Positions 17,731 to 25,775 of a DNA stretch of 41,293 nt are shown here, piece after piece. The position numbers were made by a program, and so were the translations under genes. The notes below the pieces were generated by a model that was given only the letters and a program-made list of their open reading frames with translations, searched no databases and had not been told where the DNA came from. Position 1 is the first letter of the stretch. Every line of letters begins with the position of its first letter. The DNA comes from Bacteroidales bacterium (GTDB lineage: Bacteria; Bacteroidota; Bacteroidia; Bacteroidales; JAAYUG01), in contig JAAYUG010000169.1 in NCBI GenBank assembly GCA_012517825.1, positions 1-41,293 of the forward strand. The letters are read 5' to 3'.

Positions 17731-20058
17731 ATGCAGTATCGCACCTTATTCCTTTCTGCAGCTATTTTAGCAATGGTGGCAGCATGTACCGGAAAAGCGC
17801 CAAAAGAAGATGTATACAAAAACATTCCTTCGCTCGAAGATCTTTCAGGCCTATGGGTATCTACCGACACGGCAGAAATGGAACCTTCCATCAGGAACTT
17901 CCGTGGTCAGGCGCTTGTCAACAGAGACTTAGCCTCAATTAGCTGGTTTGTTTCAGCCCCCTATTCCGGAGGGTATCATACAGGCACTTTGCGGATTAAC
18001 GGAAAAACACCCAGGGTGAATGCCTTCCGCTGGCAACCTTACCAGGCTTTACGAAAAGGACAATTTGACGGCATCGACCTGATGAGTTCCACCAGAATGC
18101 TGTTTGACAAAGACGGCATTATGTGGCAGATTGAGATGAAAAATTCAACCAGTGAACCCAAAAACGTACAAGTGGATCTTGACCTTATCGGTTTTATCAG
18201 CAAGTACGGAGGTGACTGGCAATGGTGGTACCCTTATCCCAAAATGGACGGCAGCGTTACCAAACGCGATGAGGAAGTGGAAAATGTGAGAAAACATCTG
18301 GGTGAAGCGGTTCATCAGAAAGAAGGCTATCAGTGGGAACTGGTAAACGGAAAACCAGCCCTTGTGAAAGCTATGCTGAAATGGCCCACAGATGAAGAAA
18401 TCCTGAATGCAAAGAAGTACCATGCCCAAAACATAAATAATGACATTTATGTTTATGATCGTGAAACAGAGGCAAAAACAGCTTTCAGACTGGTAACAGC
18501 GCCCGATAAACTCATTGCCAGAAACAGCGGAGGTACAGCTTCCTGGAACTGGACCCTGGCTCCGGGTGAAACAAAAATCATCCGGTACGTAATGACATAC
18601 GGAGATGATGAAAAATCACTGCAGAAAAATCTGAATGAATGGACTGCCGACTTTGAATCTTCATTTAACAGCGTTCAGAAAGCGTGGGAAGAAAAATGGA
18701 ATATGATTTTCCGACCCAATAATCCTCTGATTTCAGGATGTTTCCCTGTACTTGAAACCAACGACCAGAAAGTAAAAAAGGTTTACTATGCTGGTCCACT
18801 GACCATGCTGTACCTTATAAATACAAACCTGCCCCAGCATAAAAAAGTTTTTCTTACCGGCGGACCCCGGTGGGGCGCCTCGATAACCTTTTTCTGGGAT
18901 ATCACCCTATGGTCAACACTCTGGGCCGTTGTCGACCCCGTAATGATGAAAGAACACCTTTCTTCCTGGATAAAGATCGACCCGAGCAAATATTACGGGA
19001 AAGACAATTTCGGAGGCAAGGGCGTCGGAAACGGCTATTCGGCCAATTACTGGGCGCTTTTCCAGATGATCCGCGATTATATTGCCGTAACAGGCGATGA
19101 AGGGTTCCTGCAGGATACCATCAACGGAAAGACAGTCCTCGGGCACCTTGAAGAGTATGCCCTGAACTGGAAAAAAATATCATTGTACGGACAGGAAGGT
19201 TGTACAGATGACGTATATAAACTGGCCGATTTTGGCGATGATGAATGGAATCTTCTGGAATGCGTTCCTACATATAAACATATCGTCCCTTCATTCAATG
19301 CAGGATATGCATGGATGATGCGCGAAATGGCCAGAATATATGAAAAGCTTGGAAACCGGGAAAAAGCTGCCGAGATGGACACCTTGGCCTCTGACATGAT
19401 TCAGCGTATCCTCAAACTCTATGCAGGAAACGGGGTCTGGTACAGCCTGTATCCAAACGGTAAAAAGATTGAAGTACGGCATTGCCTCGATTTCTTCTTC
19501 ATTGGCAAATACATTCCGAATGATGTCCCTGAGAATATCAGAAAGGAAATGATTGATTTTCTTTACCGTGAACTGATGGCTGATCATTGGATGAGGGCCC
19601 AGTCGGTAGACGATGTTGCCGCCGCACAATCTGACAGGCCTGACCATGGCCCTCTGGGAGCCTACGATGGCTGGCCGGCTGAAACGATGGATGCCCTCAC
19701 GCAGATGGGTTATCCTCAGAAAGCCCTTGACTTCTACCATGCCATTGAGCCCGTTACCTATGAAGGAATCTGGGCTCAGGCGCATGAACTTTGGGGAGAA
19801 AACAAAAAAACCAGTCATGCCAAAGTCCGGATTGCCGAACGAGGCTGGCATAACAGGGAATCCTCGGGCGGGGTTTCCCTTTCACAGGTCGTTCTGAAGG
19901 ATTTCTTCGGATTCTATCCACAAATTGGCGGGGAAGCTTTGCAGACTCACGGTCCTCTGAAACTGAGCGGAAAATTGTACCACGTTCTGTATAAAAATAC
20001 CTATTATACCCTTGTACTGGATAACGGAAAACCCAGAATGATCAGGGAAAAATTTTAA
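17731..20058 (+). CDS. Lipoprotein (alpha/alpha)6 glycosidase, MGH1/GH63/trehalase-like
   Basis: The 775-residue protein has a lipoprotein signal (LAMVAACTGK), then a beta-rich N-terminal region of about 330 residues, then an (alpha/alpha)6-barrel catalytic region. Motifs resembling those of GH63, GH37 and mannosylglycerate-hydrolase-like enzymes are visible: RWGASITFFWDITLWS (about 383-398, with an Asp in the position of the catalytic acid), DHGPLGAYDGWPAETMDAL (about 637-655) and ELWGENKKTS (about 686-695). These enzymes are usually inverting exo-glycosidases acting on alpha-glucosyl or alpha-mannosyl linkages. Family membership within this clan is not certain. It starts 50 bp after the ROK gene and probably acts in the periplasm or at the surface. 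Confidence 0.75.
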   Translation: MQYRTLFLSAAILAMVAACTGKAPKEDVYKNIPSLEDLSGLWVSTDTAEMEPSIRNFRGQALVNRDLASISWFVSAPYSGGYHTGTLRINGKTPRVNAFRWQPYQALRKGQFDGIDLMSSTRMLFDKDGIMWQIEMKNSTSEPKNVQVDLDLIGFISKYGGDWQWWYPYPKMDGSVTKRDEEVENVRKHLGEAVHQKEGYQWELVNGKPALVKAMLKWPTDEEILNAKKYHAQNINNDIYVYDRETEAKTAFRLVTAPDKLIARNSGGTASWNWTLAPGETKIIRYVMTYGDDEKSLQKNLNEWTADFESSFNSVQKAWEEKWNMIFRPNNPLISGCFPVLETNDQKVKKVYYAGPLTMLYLINTNLPQHKKVFLTGGPRWGASITFFWDITLWSTLWAVVDPVMMKEHLSSWIKIDPSKYYGKDNFGGKGVGNGYSANYWALFQMIRDYIAVTGDEGFLQDTINGKTVLGHLEEYALNWKKISLYGQEGCTDDVYKLADFGDDEWNLLECVPTYKHIVPSFNAGYAWMMREMARIYEKLGNREKAAEMDTLASDMIQRILKLYAGNGVWYSLYPNGKKIEVRHCLDFFFIGKYIPNDVPENIRKEMIDFLYRELMADHWMRAQSVDDVAAAQSDRPDHGPLGAYDGWPAETMDALTQMGYPQKALDFYHAIEPVTYEGIWAQAHELWGENKKTSHAKVRIAERGWHNRESSGGVSLSQVVLKDFFGFYPQIGGEALQTHGPLKLSGKLYHVLYKNTYYTLVLDNGKPRMIREKF

Positions 20059-20080
20059 TCATCGCAAGCACAAAACCGGA

Positions 20081-21484
20081 ATGAAACATACACATTTTAC
20101 TCTCCATCGGTTTTATCTGATCTCTCCGGGGGCCGTAGCTATCACCATAGCCTTCGGACCCGCCATTTCAGCCCAGTATGCCCTGACTCTTGCCCAGGAA
20201 CGGTTCGACAAATTCAATCAGGTAGAAAACGGATGGTGTGCTTCTGACGCTACCATTTCCCTGCCCCTGCCTGACGGAAAAACTCTGTGGCTTTTTGGCG
20301 ACAGCTTTATAGGGGAAAAAACCGGCACCTTCAGCATAAATCCGTCACGCTCACATATGATCAACAATTCGGTTGTTCTGGAAGATGCATCTTCACTGAC
20401 CGCCTATTACCAGGGCACTCTGGCAAACCCCTCCTCTTTTATTCCGGCTGACGGCAATGCCTTTTTCTGGCCAGAGCACGCGGTAATTGAAAACGATACC
20501 CTGAAGGTATTTGCCGTCAGAGTAACCTATTTTAACAACAATAATCCGGGCTTTAATTTCAAGGTAGGAACAACCTGCATTGCATATTACAAATACCCCG
20601 GACTGGCATACATTACCACAAAAAAAATTCCTTCCCTAACCGACACGACCATGCGTTTTGGCGCCTGCATCATCAGAAGCGGTGAATATACTTACATATT
20701 CGGTGTGAAAGACACTACCTCCAGCGGAATGACATGGCCTCTGCTTTATATGGCACGAGTAAGGCAAAGCGTGGATGAACCATGGGAATTTTATACAGGT
20801 TCCGATACCTGGTCAGGAGACTGCCGGAACGCCCGGCCTCTGGGAGACAGGCCCATGAGTGAATCCTTTTACGTATATGAAAAAAATGGTACCTTCTACC
20901 TGATAATGCATGAAATATGGCTGGTGGGAAAACTTTACATCCTGGAAGCGGATAAAATAACAGGCCCCTGGAACAGAGCTTCCTCGGGCGGTAAAGAAAC
21001 CCTGTTCGCGGTTATTAAACCCTATCCCAACCTGTTCAGCTATAATCTCTTCGCCCATCCACAGTTTACTAACGACGGGAAAATACTGATTTCCTTTAAT
21101 GTAAACACTTCTGATTTCTTTTCCATTTACAATGACACAAGAAATTACCGCGCCCGTTTTTACTGGCTTGATGTCGAAAATGCGGCTTCTGCTGTCATCC
21201 CTGACACCTTGTCCCTGCATGATGTTTATCCGAGCTTAGCTGACAACATTCAGGTGAAGGAACAGGGGAGAATTTCCTATTCACCCTTTACCCACTCCCT
21301 TCATATAACAGATGTTCCTTCCCCTTCCGTTTTGTCAGTCTACAGCTCTGATGGACGAAAACTGATGCAGGTTTACATTTCAGGCGACACGTTTGTTCCG
21401 GTTCCCATGTCGCCCTCCCGCTTTTTTATTGTCCGGCTCGAGGGAAAATGGGGTTCTGAAACCAGAAAAATCATTTCATATTGA
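20081..21484 (+). CDS. Secreted DUF5005/DUF4185-like beta-propeller protein with T9SS sorting domain
   Basis: The 467-residue protein has an ordinary signal peptide (ending near AISAQ), a core of about 375 residues, and a C-terminal domain of about 75 residues with the T9SS type A pattern (SVLSVYSSDGRKLMQ, then FFIVRLEG and ETRKIISY). The core shares ordered motifs with the two later paralogs: SDATISLPLPDG and WLFGDSFIG near the start, MINNS, FFWPEHA, YTYIFGVKD, WEFYTGSDTW, and YNLFAHPQF near the end. Repeated short strands with conserved Asp residues fit a five-bladed beta-propeller, the fold of several glycosidase families. A function on glycans is inferred from context. This is the only one of the three predicted to leave by T9SS. 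Confidence 0.7.
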   Translation: MKHTHFTLHRFYLISPGAVAITIAFGPAISAQYALTLAQERFDKFNQVENGWCASDATISLPLPDGKTLWLFGDSFIGEKTGTFSINPSRSHMINNSVVLEDASSLTAYYQGTLANPSSFIPADGNAFFWPEHAVIENDTLKVFAVRVTYFNNNNPGFNFKVGTTCIAYYKYPGLAYITTKKIPSLTDTTMRFGACIIRSGEYTYIFGVKDTTSSGMTWPLLYMARVRQSVDEPWEFYTGSDTWSGDCRNARPLGDRPMSESFYVYEKNGTFYLIMHEIWLVGKLYILEADKITGPWNRASSGGKETLFAVIKPYPNLFSYNLFAHPQFTNDGKILISFNVNTSDFFSIYNDTRNYRARFYWLDVENAASAVIPDTLSLHDVYPSLADNIQVKEQGRISYSPFTHSLHITDVPSPSVLSVYSSDGRKLMQVYISGDTFVPVPMSPSRFFIVRLEGKWGSETRKIISY

Positions 21485-21500
21485 TTTAACACCAGACACC

Positions 21501-22262
21501 ATGAAAAAAACAGTCCTTGTTACCGCTTTTATATTCCTGTTCATAACAGGATCATTCCCTGGAAATGCAAATGAACCAGATATTCTTTCTGCTGCTTCCT
21601 TTGCTCCAATGCAGGTAAAAGATACCACCCAGCTGAGCGCTGAGGAAAAGTTTGCCAAAGACATGGAAGAATGGAATAAAGCCCTGAAAGCTTATTACTA
21701 TCACAAAAAAGAACATTTTGAAACCTTGCCCAAATCAAAGAAAGACATAATTTTTCTGGGCAACAGCATTACCGACAATTGCGAATGGGCTGAACTTTTT
21801 GGCAATCCGCATATAAAGAACAGAGGAATCGGAGGGGATGATACCGAGGGAATCCTCGAAAGGCTCAGCGACATTACCTCCGGCCAGCCCGCCAAAATTT
21901 TTCTGATGATCGGAACCAATGATCTCGCCTTTGGTAAAACGGTAGATTACATTATTGCCAATTACCGGAAAATTATCACACGGATTCGTCAGGAATCACC
22001 CCGCACAAAGATTTATATTCAGAGCGTTCTCCCAACCGATGATGCTATCCACACCAACCGTAAAAATACCGACATCATCCTGATAAATGAAGGGCTGGAA
22101 AAACTGGCCCGGGAATTTTCACTCCCTTACATCGATCTTTTTAGTGCTTTCAAGACGGAAAACAATAAGCTGAACAGGGAATACAGCCTGGATGGACTGC
22201 ATCTGAACGGAAAAGGATATCTGCTCTGGAAAGACGTGATTGCCCGGTACGTCAGGGAATAA
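21501..22262 (+). CDS. SGNH/GDSL-family esterase
   Basis: The 253-residue protein has a signal peptide (MKKTVLVTAFIFLFITGSFP), a charged linker, and an SGNH hydrolase domain. All four blocks are present: GNSIT with the nucleophile Ser (about residue 89), GIGGDD with the oxyanion Gly, GTND (about 139-142), and DGLHLN with the catalytic Asp and His (about 231-236). Such enzymes commonly remove acetyl groups from sugars. The Met at 21501 is chosen because the open frame before it overlaps the end of the previous gene. Its place between beta-propeller paralogs suggests it strips ester decorations so that the glycosidases can act. Confidence 0.9.
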   Translation: MKKTVLVTAFIFLFITGSFPGNANEPDILSAASFAPMQVKDTTQLSAEEKFAKDMEEWNKALKAYYYHKKEHFETLPKSKKDIIFLGNSITDNCEWAELFGNPHIKNRGIGGDDTEGILERLSDITSGQPAKIFLMIGTNDLAFGKTVDYIIANYRKIITRIRQESPRTKIYIQSVLPTDDAIHTNRKNTDIILINEGLEKLAREFSLPYIDLFSAFKTENNKLNREYSLDGLHLNGKGYLLWKDVIARYVRE

Positions 22263-22444
22263 TTGCAGCCGCTGTGTTACAGAGGATATTTTAAAACATT
22301 CGTTTTTTAAGATCCCCTCAGACCATCAAAAAAGAAAAAAGAACCTGTAACGTTAACGTACTGATATATTGCCAAAGTAAAATCCTGAACATTGGCTTTG
22401 ATTATCTGATGAAGACAATTGAGGCAATACCAAAAAGAAAAATC
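22263..22444 (+). other. Intergenic region with 10-bp palindrome
   Basis: This 182-bp stretch (146 bp if the upstream Met at 22409 is the true start of the next gene) is the longest gap in the second half of the operon. It holds a perfect palindrome ACGTTAACGT (22350-22359) and a weak AT-only hairpin with a T run near 22291-22309. No TAnnTTTG box was found. An internal regulatory point is possible but unproven. Confidence 0.3.
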
Positions 22445-23653
22445 ATGAATTACACAATGCCCGTTTGGATATTTCTGGCTTGCAGTCTGGCTGCAGGCAG
22501 TTGCCGGCAGAAAACGGTTGCGGAAAGGCATTGCTCAGAGCCAAGTGATGTTCCTTTTCAATTTAGTGCAGAACCGGCTCCTGAATGGACTGCCCTGATG
22601 GAAAGAACCTCAGGCTGGTTCGGGGCGGATGGTATTTTTTCCATTCCCCTCGACGGTGTGGAAGAACAGGAAATCGCCGGCAAGAAAACGCTTTTCATCT
22701 TCAGCGATACGTATGTAGGCGAAGTTGTCAACCGGGTCCCCCTGCCCTGCAATGTGATGGTAAACAATTCATTGGCCTGGATGAAGGGATTTACACCCGA
22801 CACATCAGCCATCGTATTTGAATACAACAGGGACCGTTCCGGAAAACCTGTAGCCTTCTTTGTTCCGGATAACATAAACAGCAAACCGGGAGAATATTTC
22901 TGGCTGGGAGACGGGTTTATCAACCAGGAAAAAAACAACACACTATACCTTTTTGCCTACCATGTGCACAAAACAGGACCGGGAGTTTTTGACTTTGAAG
23001 CCACCAATGTAACCATTCTTAAAATCAAAAATCCCACCCCCGAAGGCATAACAGATTATCAGCAGATACCCACCGGCCTCGGATTTGTCCACCCTGCCCT
23101 GGGAAGAATATACTTCGGAAGCGGAATTCTGGTAAATACAGAAAAAGCAAAAGCTCCCTGCCCGGATGGCTACGTATATATTTATGGCATAGCCGAAGGC
23201 AAAAAATCTCTTCTGGCAGCAAGGGTGAGGCCGGAAGAATTTGAGGATGTTGACCACTGGACTTTCTGGAACGGATCTGACTGGGGTAAAAATATACATT
23301 CTGTTGCCCCAATAACTGACGGCGTTTCGAACGAACTCAGCGTGACCCCGACAGAGGATGGAAGATACTTCCTCACCTTTACCATTCTTGGAATATCAGA
23401 GAAAATCGGTATCGCTGTTGGGAAAAGCCCTGCAGGCCCTTTCGGAGACACAAAGGAAGTCTATACCTGCCCCGAATACAAGGAAAAGGGCCTCCTCACT
23501 TATAACGCAAAGGCTCATTATCATCTCTCCAAACCCGGCGAACTTCTGGTAAGTTATAATACCATTACCCTGAATTTCTGGGAAGATATCCAGAAGGATG
23601 CAACCATTTATCATCCCAGGTTTGTTAAAATTAAGTATCAGTTAGTTGAATAA
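22445..23653 (+). CDS. Lipoprotein DUF5005/DUF4185-like beta-propeller protein (second paralog)
   Basis: The 402-residue protein starts with a lipoprotein-type signal ending LAAGSC. A Met 12 codons upstream (22409) is an alternative start; the one used gives a normal signal peptide (MNYTMPVWIFLACSL). Motifs align in order with the other two paralogs: GADGIFSIPL and FIFSDTYVGEV, VMVNNS, YFWLGDGF, YVYIYGIAEG, WTFWNGSDW, and YNAKAHYHL. The last motif differs from the AHPQ of the other two, so the second His/Pro site is changed here. No T9SS domain is present. It is predicted to be anchored in the membrane as a lipoprotein. A glycosidase-like role is inferred only. Confidence 0.7.
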   Translation: MNYTMPVWIFLACSLAAGSCRQKTVAERHCSEPSDVPFQFSAEPAPEWTALMERTSGWFGADGIFSIPLDGVEEQEIAGKKTLFIFSDTYVGEVVNRVPLPCNVMVNNSLAWMKGFTPDTSAIVFEYNRDRSGKPVAFFVPDNINSKPGEYFWLGDGFINQEKNNTLYLFAYHVHKTGPGVFDFEATNVTILKIKNPTPEGITDYQQIPTGLGFVHPALGRIYFGSGILVNTEKAKAPCPDGYVYIYGIAEGKKSLLAARVRPEEFEDVDHWTFWNGSDWGKNIHSVAPITDGVSNELSVTPTEDGRYFLTFTILGISEKIGIAVGKSPAGPFGDTKEVYTCPEYKEKGLLTYNAKAHYHLSKPGELLVSYNTITLNFWEDIQKDATIYHPRFVKIKYQLVE

Positions 23654-23711
23654 TTTTACCACCCTGCCGCCTTGCTCTTCACCCTTTCATTACCCCATCA
23701 ACATTTCAATT

Positions 23712-24887
23712 ATGAAACACGTTCTTATGGCCATAAAAACCTCAGGGAAATTTCTTATCATCTTTTCAGTTGTCTTTTTTGCTTCCTGCCAGCGGGGAGA
23801 GGTAACAGTACAACCCGACAAAGAATTTTCTTCTATGTTTTACGCTGATTCCGGAGGAATATTATGTGCCGACGGTATTTTCTCCGTACCCCTGCCGGAT
23901 GGATCCTCTGTGTTTTTTGTTGGTGATTGTTTTGTGGGCAAACTGATGAACGGCGGCATTGATCCGAAAACACCGATGCTGAGAAATGCCTTTAACCTCA
24001 TCGACAAAAACATGGACGGGGCAAAGGCAATTATCGGAGGAACCCTGTCAGAACCACAGACTCTTATGGTGCCTCCCCGTTTGGAAAACGACTCGATTTA
24101 CCGTTGGTACTGGCCCGGCCATGGATTTACAAGAGGAGACACTCTGTTTGTATTTGCCCTGAGCCTTTATAATGACCCCTCCGCAATTAAAACTTCAGCA
24201 AAATCAGAAGAAGAAAAAGATGAAATGGACAAAATGGCGGCGGAAATGTTTGCGTTCAGAATTGCAGAAATTGACCTGCTGTCATACAAACTCCCCGGCT
24301 TTGTTCATCTTGCAACCCATAAAGTGGAATATGATTACAGGAAATACCCGATTGATTTCGGCAACTGCGTGATGATTGACAATGGGTACGTTTACATTTA
24401 CGGCACAAAAAATGAACCGCACTTTTCCAGGATTCATGTGGCAAGGGTTCCTCTGAACAGCAAGGTATTGTATAAAAACTGGGAATTCTTCAACGGTTCA
24501 GGTTGGGATACCAGTATTGCAGTTTCGGCTCCTGTTGAAACCGATATCTCCGTTTCGGAACAATTCAGCATCTTTAAATACCGCAATAAATACGTCCTGC
24601 TAACCATGGAGCGTGCGGGAACGGATATTTACACCTACACAGCCGATACGCCAACAGGAGTGTTTACCAATAAAAAATTCCAGTATCGTCCTCCTGAACC
24701 CGGACAGGATACCACCGGAAGAATTTTTGTTTATAATGCTCTGGCACACCCTCAATACATAAGGAACGACAAACTGCTGGTTTCATACTGCGTCAACTCA
24801 TTCCACGTGAGGGATGTTTACAGGAATGCTGAAAATTACCGGGCCAGGTTTTTGAGAATACCGATGAAAAATATTATCGGTAATTAG
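23712..24887 (+). CDS. Lipoprotein DUF5005/DUF4185-like beta-propeller protein (third paralog)
   Basis: The 391-residue protein has a lipoprotein-like signal ending FFASCQRGE. Shared family motifs are CADGIFSVPLPDG, FFVGDCFVGKL, YWPGHGF, YVYIYGTKN, WEFFNGSGWD and YNALAHPQY. The Met at 23712 is used because the upstream frame overlaps the end of the second paralog. Between the early and middle motifs it carries an unusual Lys/Glu/Met-rich insertion (SEEEKDEMDKMAAEM, about residues 160-175) that may form a helix and is absent from the sisters. It is the last gene of the operon on this strand. No obvious terminator follows before the convergent DUF2007-like gene 98 bp away. Confidence 0.7.
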   Translation: MKHVLMAIKTSGKFLIIFSVVFFASCQRGEVTVQPDKEFSSMFYADSGGILCADGIFSVPLPDGSSVFFVGDCFVGKLMNGGIDPKTPMLRNAFNLIDKNMDGAKAIIGGTLSEPQTLMVPPRLENDSIYRWYWPGHGFTRGDTLFVFALSLYNDPSAIKTSAKSEEEKDEMDKMAAEMFAFRIAEIDLLSYKLPGFVHLATHKVEYDYRKYPIDFGNCVMIDNGYVYIYGTKNEPHFSRIHVARVPLNSKVLYKNWEFFNGSGWDTSIAVSAPVETDISVSEQFSIFKYRNKYVLLTMERAGTDIYTYTADTPTGVFTNKKFQYRPPEPGQDTTGRIFVYNALAHPQYIRNDKLLVSYCVNSFHVRDVYRNAENYRARFLRIPMKNIIGN

Positions 24888-24985
24888 ATTTTCCTTTACA
24901 CCTGCAGGGAATGTTCATTGCAGAATCCCGCAGGGACAAAAATTTCATTCTGCTTTTTGCAGATCAGCGGTCAGATTTATAAAAG

Positions 24986-25225
24986 TTACTGAATGTTCTT
25001 CTCATATTCTTCCACAATGGCTTTTGCTTCCTCAAAATCAGCGTCTGATACAAAAACTTTCACGGCGCCGGCTCCACCGGCAGAAGTGTACCATGGAAAG
25101 AGGGTACCCATTATATCATCTTTCAGAAAACAATAAATGCCGGCACTTTCCAGAATGCTTTTAACAATGGTAGCCTGCGCAGACGTTCCTGCAAAAACCT
25201 CTACCGGATGCACCTCTTTTTCCAT
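24986..25225 (-). CDS. DUF2007-like small protein
   Basis: This 79-residue protein contains VEVFAGTSAQATIVKSILESAGI, then GAVKVFVSDADFEEAKAIVEEYE. That is the pattern of DUF2007 (putative prokaryotic signal-transducing protein), a small ferredoxin-like fold with the typical ending 'V.V...D...A..ll.e'. The Met at 25223-25225 is preferred; a longer frame starts at 25279 but adds residues not typical of the family. A near-consensus -7 box (TACCTTTA on the minus strand, 25248-25255) lies 22 bp upstream of the chosen start, in support of it. Function unknown. It is convergent with the sugar operon. Confidence 0.75.
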   Translation of the reverse strand: MEKEVHPVEVFAGTSAQATIVKSILESAGIYCFLKDDIMGTLFPWYTSAGGAGAVKVFVSDADFEEAKAIVEEYEKNIQ

Positions 25226-25295
25226 AACGTATCTTTTGTCGTTCTTGTAAAGGTAATTATTTATAACCGGATTGCGCATTGGAAGTGAAAACGAA

Positions 25296-25421
25296 CTAAT
25301 GCGCAGTGTGTTCGTCTTTTACGCTGGCATCCGGGCAAACCCCGCTAAAACAAAGTGAAAGCGGCCCGCAGGTCACTTTGAGCAGGTTTTGCTGCGCAAA
25401 GTTGGGTTTATTCTTCTTCAT
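25296..25421 (-). CDS. Possible 41-residue cysteine-containing peptide
   Basis: The minus strand from the ATG at 25419-25421 to a TAG at 25296-25298 encodes 41 residues: a Lys/Asn/Gln-rich start (MKKNKPNFAQQNLLKV) and then three cysteines spaced CX5CX4C (Cys18, Cys24, Cys29) in TCGPLSLCFSGVC, ending in a charged tail. Codon use looks like that of nearby real genes. It ends 70 bp before the DUF2007-like gene on the same strand. A leader-plus-cysteine-core layout could suit a modified peptide precursor or a small metal-binding protein, but no maturation gene is next to it. I do not recognise a family and chance is possible for an ORF this short. Confidence 0.35.
   Translation of the reverse strand: MKKNKPNFAQQNLLKVTCGPLSLCFSGVCPDASVKDEHTAH
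25351..25401. repeat. Overlapping inverted repeats (alternative hairpins)
   Basis: CAAAGTGA (25351-25358) pairs perfectly with TCACTTTG (25373-25380), enclosing the small palindrome GCGGCCCGC. The segment CTTTGAGCAG (25376-25385) can instead pair with CTGCGCAAAG (25392-25401) in a 9-bp stem with one mismatch. The two hairpins share CTTTG and cannot form together. They lie within the possible 41-residue ORF. Confidence 0.4.
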
Positions 25422-25775
25422 CGCACTGAATTAGAATTTTTCTGATGTAATTGGGGTAAATAAAATTTTAAAAATGGGCTTGGCAGAAATGCTCAATCAG
25501 GCGCTTGCTGTTGATATTTTGTTGAAGATTTTACCATCATTTTTTGTCACAAATCCACTCCGGAAGGAACTAATAGGTGGCAGGCATTTTATTCCCTTAT
25601 AAAAAAAAGGAAAATACCGGAGCAGAGAACATGACCCAGGCAATACCAAGAATCACGGGTAAATGCCGGAATCATACATCGGAATCAAAACGAAGCCCGC
25701 CATATTAAAACTATAAGTACGGGTTCAGTTAGTTCAGTATATCATTAATCATAAATCTTTCTAAATCTTTTATTT
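25422..25775. other. AT-rich non-coding stretch
   Basis: This 354-bp gap separates the minus-strand small ORF from the next plus-strand gene. It holds a 42-codon plus-strand ORF (25474-25602) that I do not regard as supported, and a short direct repeat AAATCTTT just before the next gene. No clear promoter box, terminator or RNA gene was seen. Confidence 0.4.

Noticed and set aside
25351-25380. CAAAGTGA hairpin as an intrinsic terminator for the sugar operon
   Set aside because: It lies more than 450 bp past the operon, beyond the convergent DUF2007-like gene, and has no T run.
25474-25602. 42-residue plus-strand ORF divergent from the possible cysteine peptide
   Set aside because: Length expected by chance in this stretch, no recognisable features and no promoter box.
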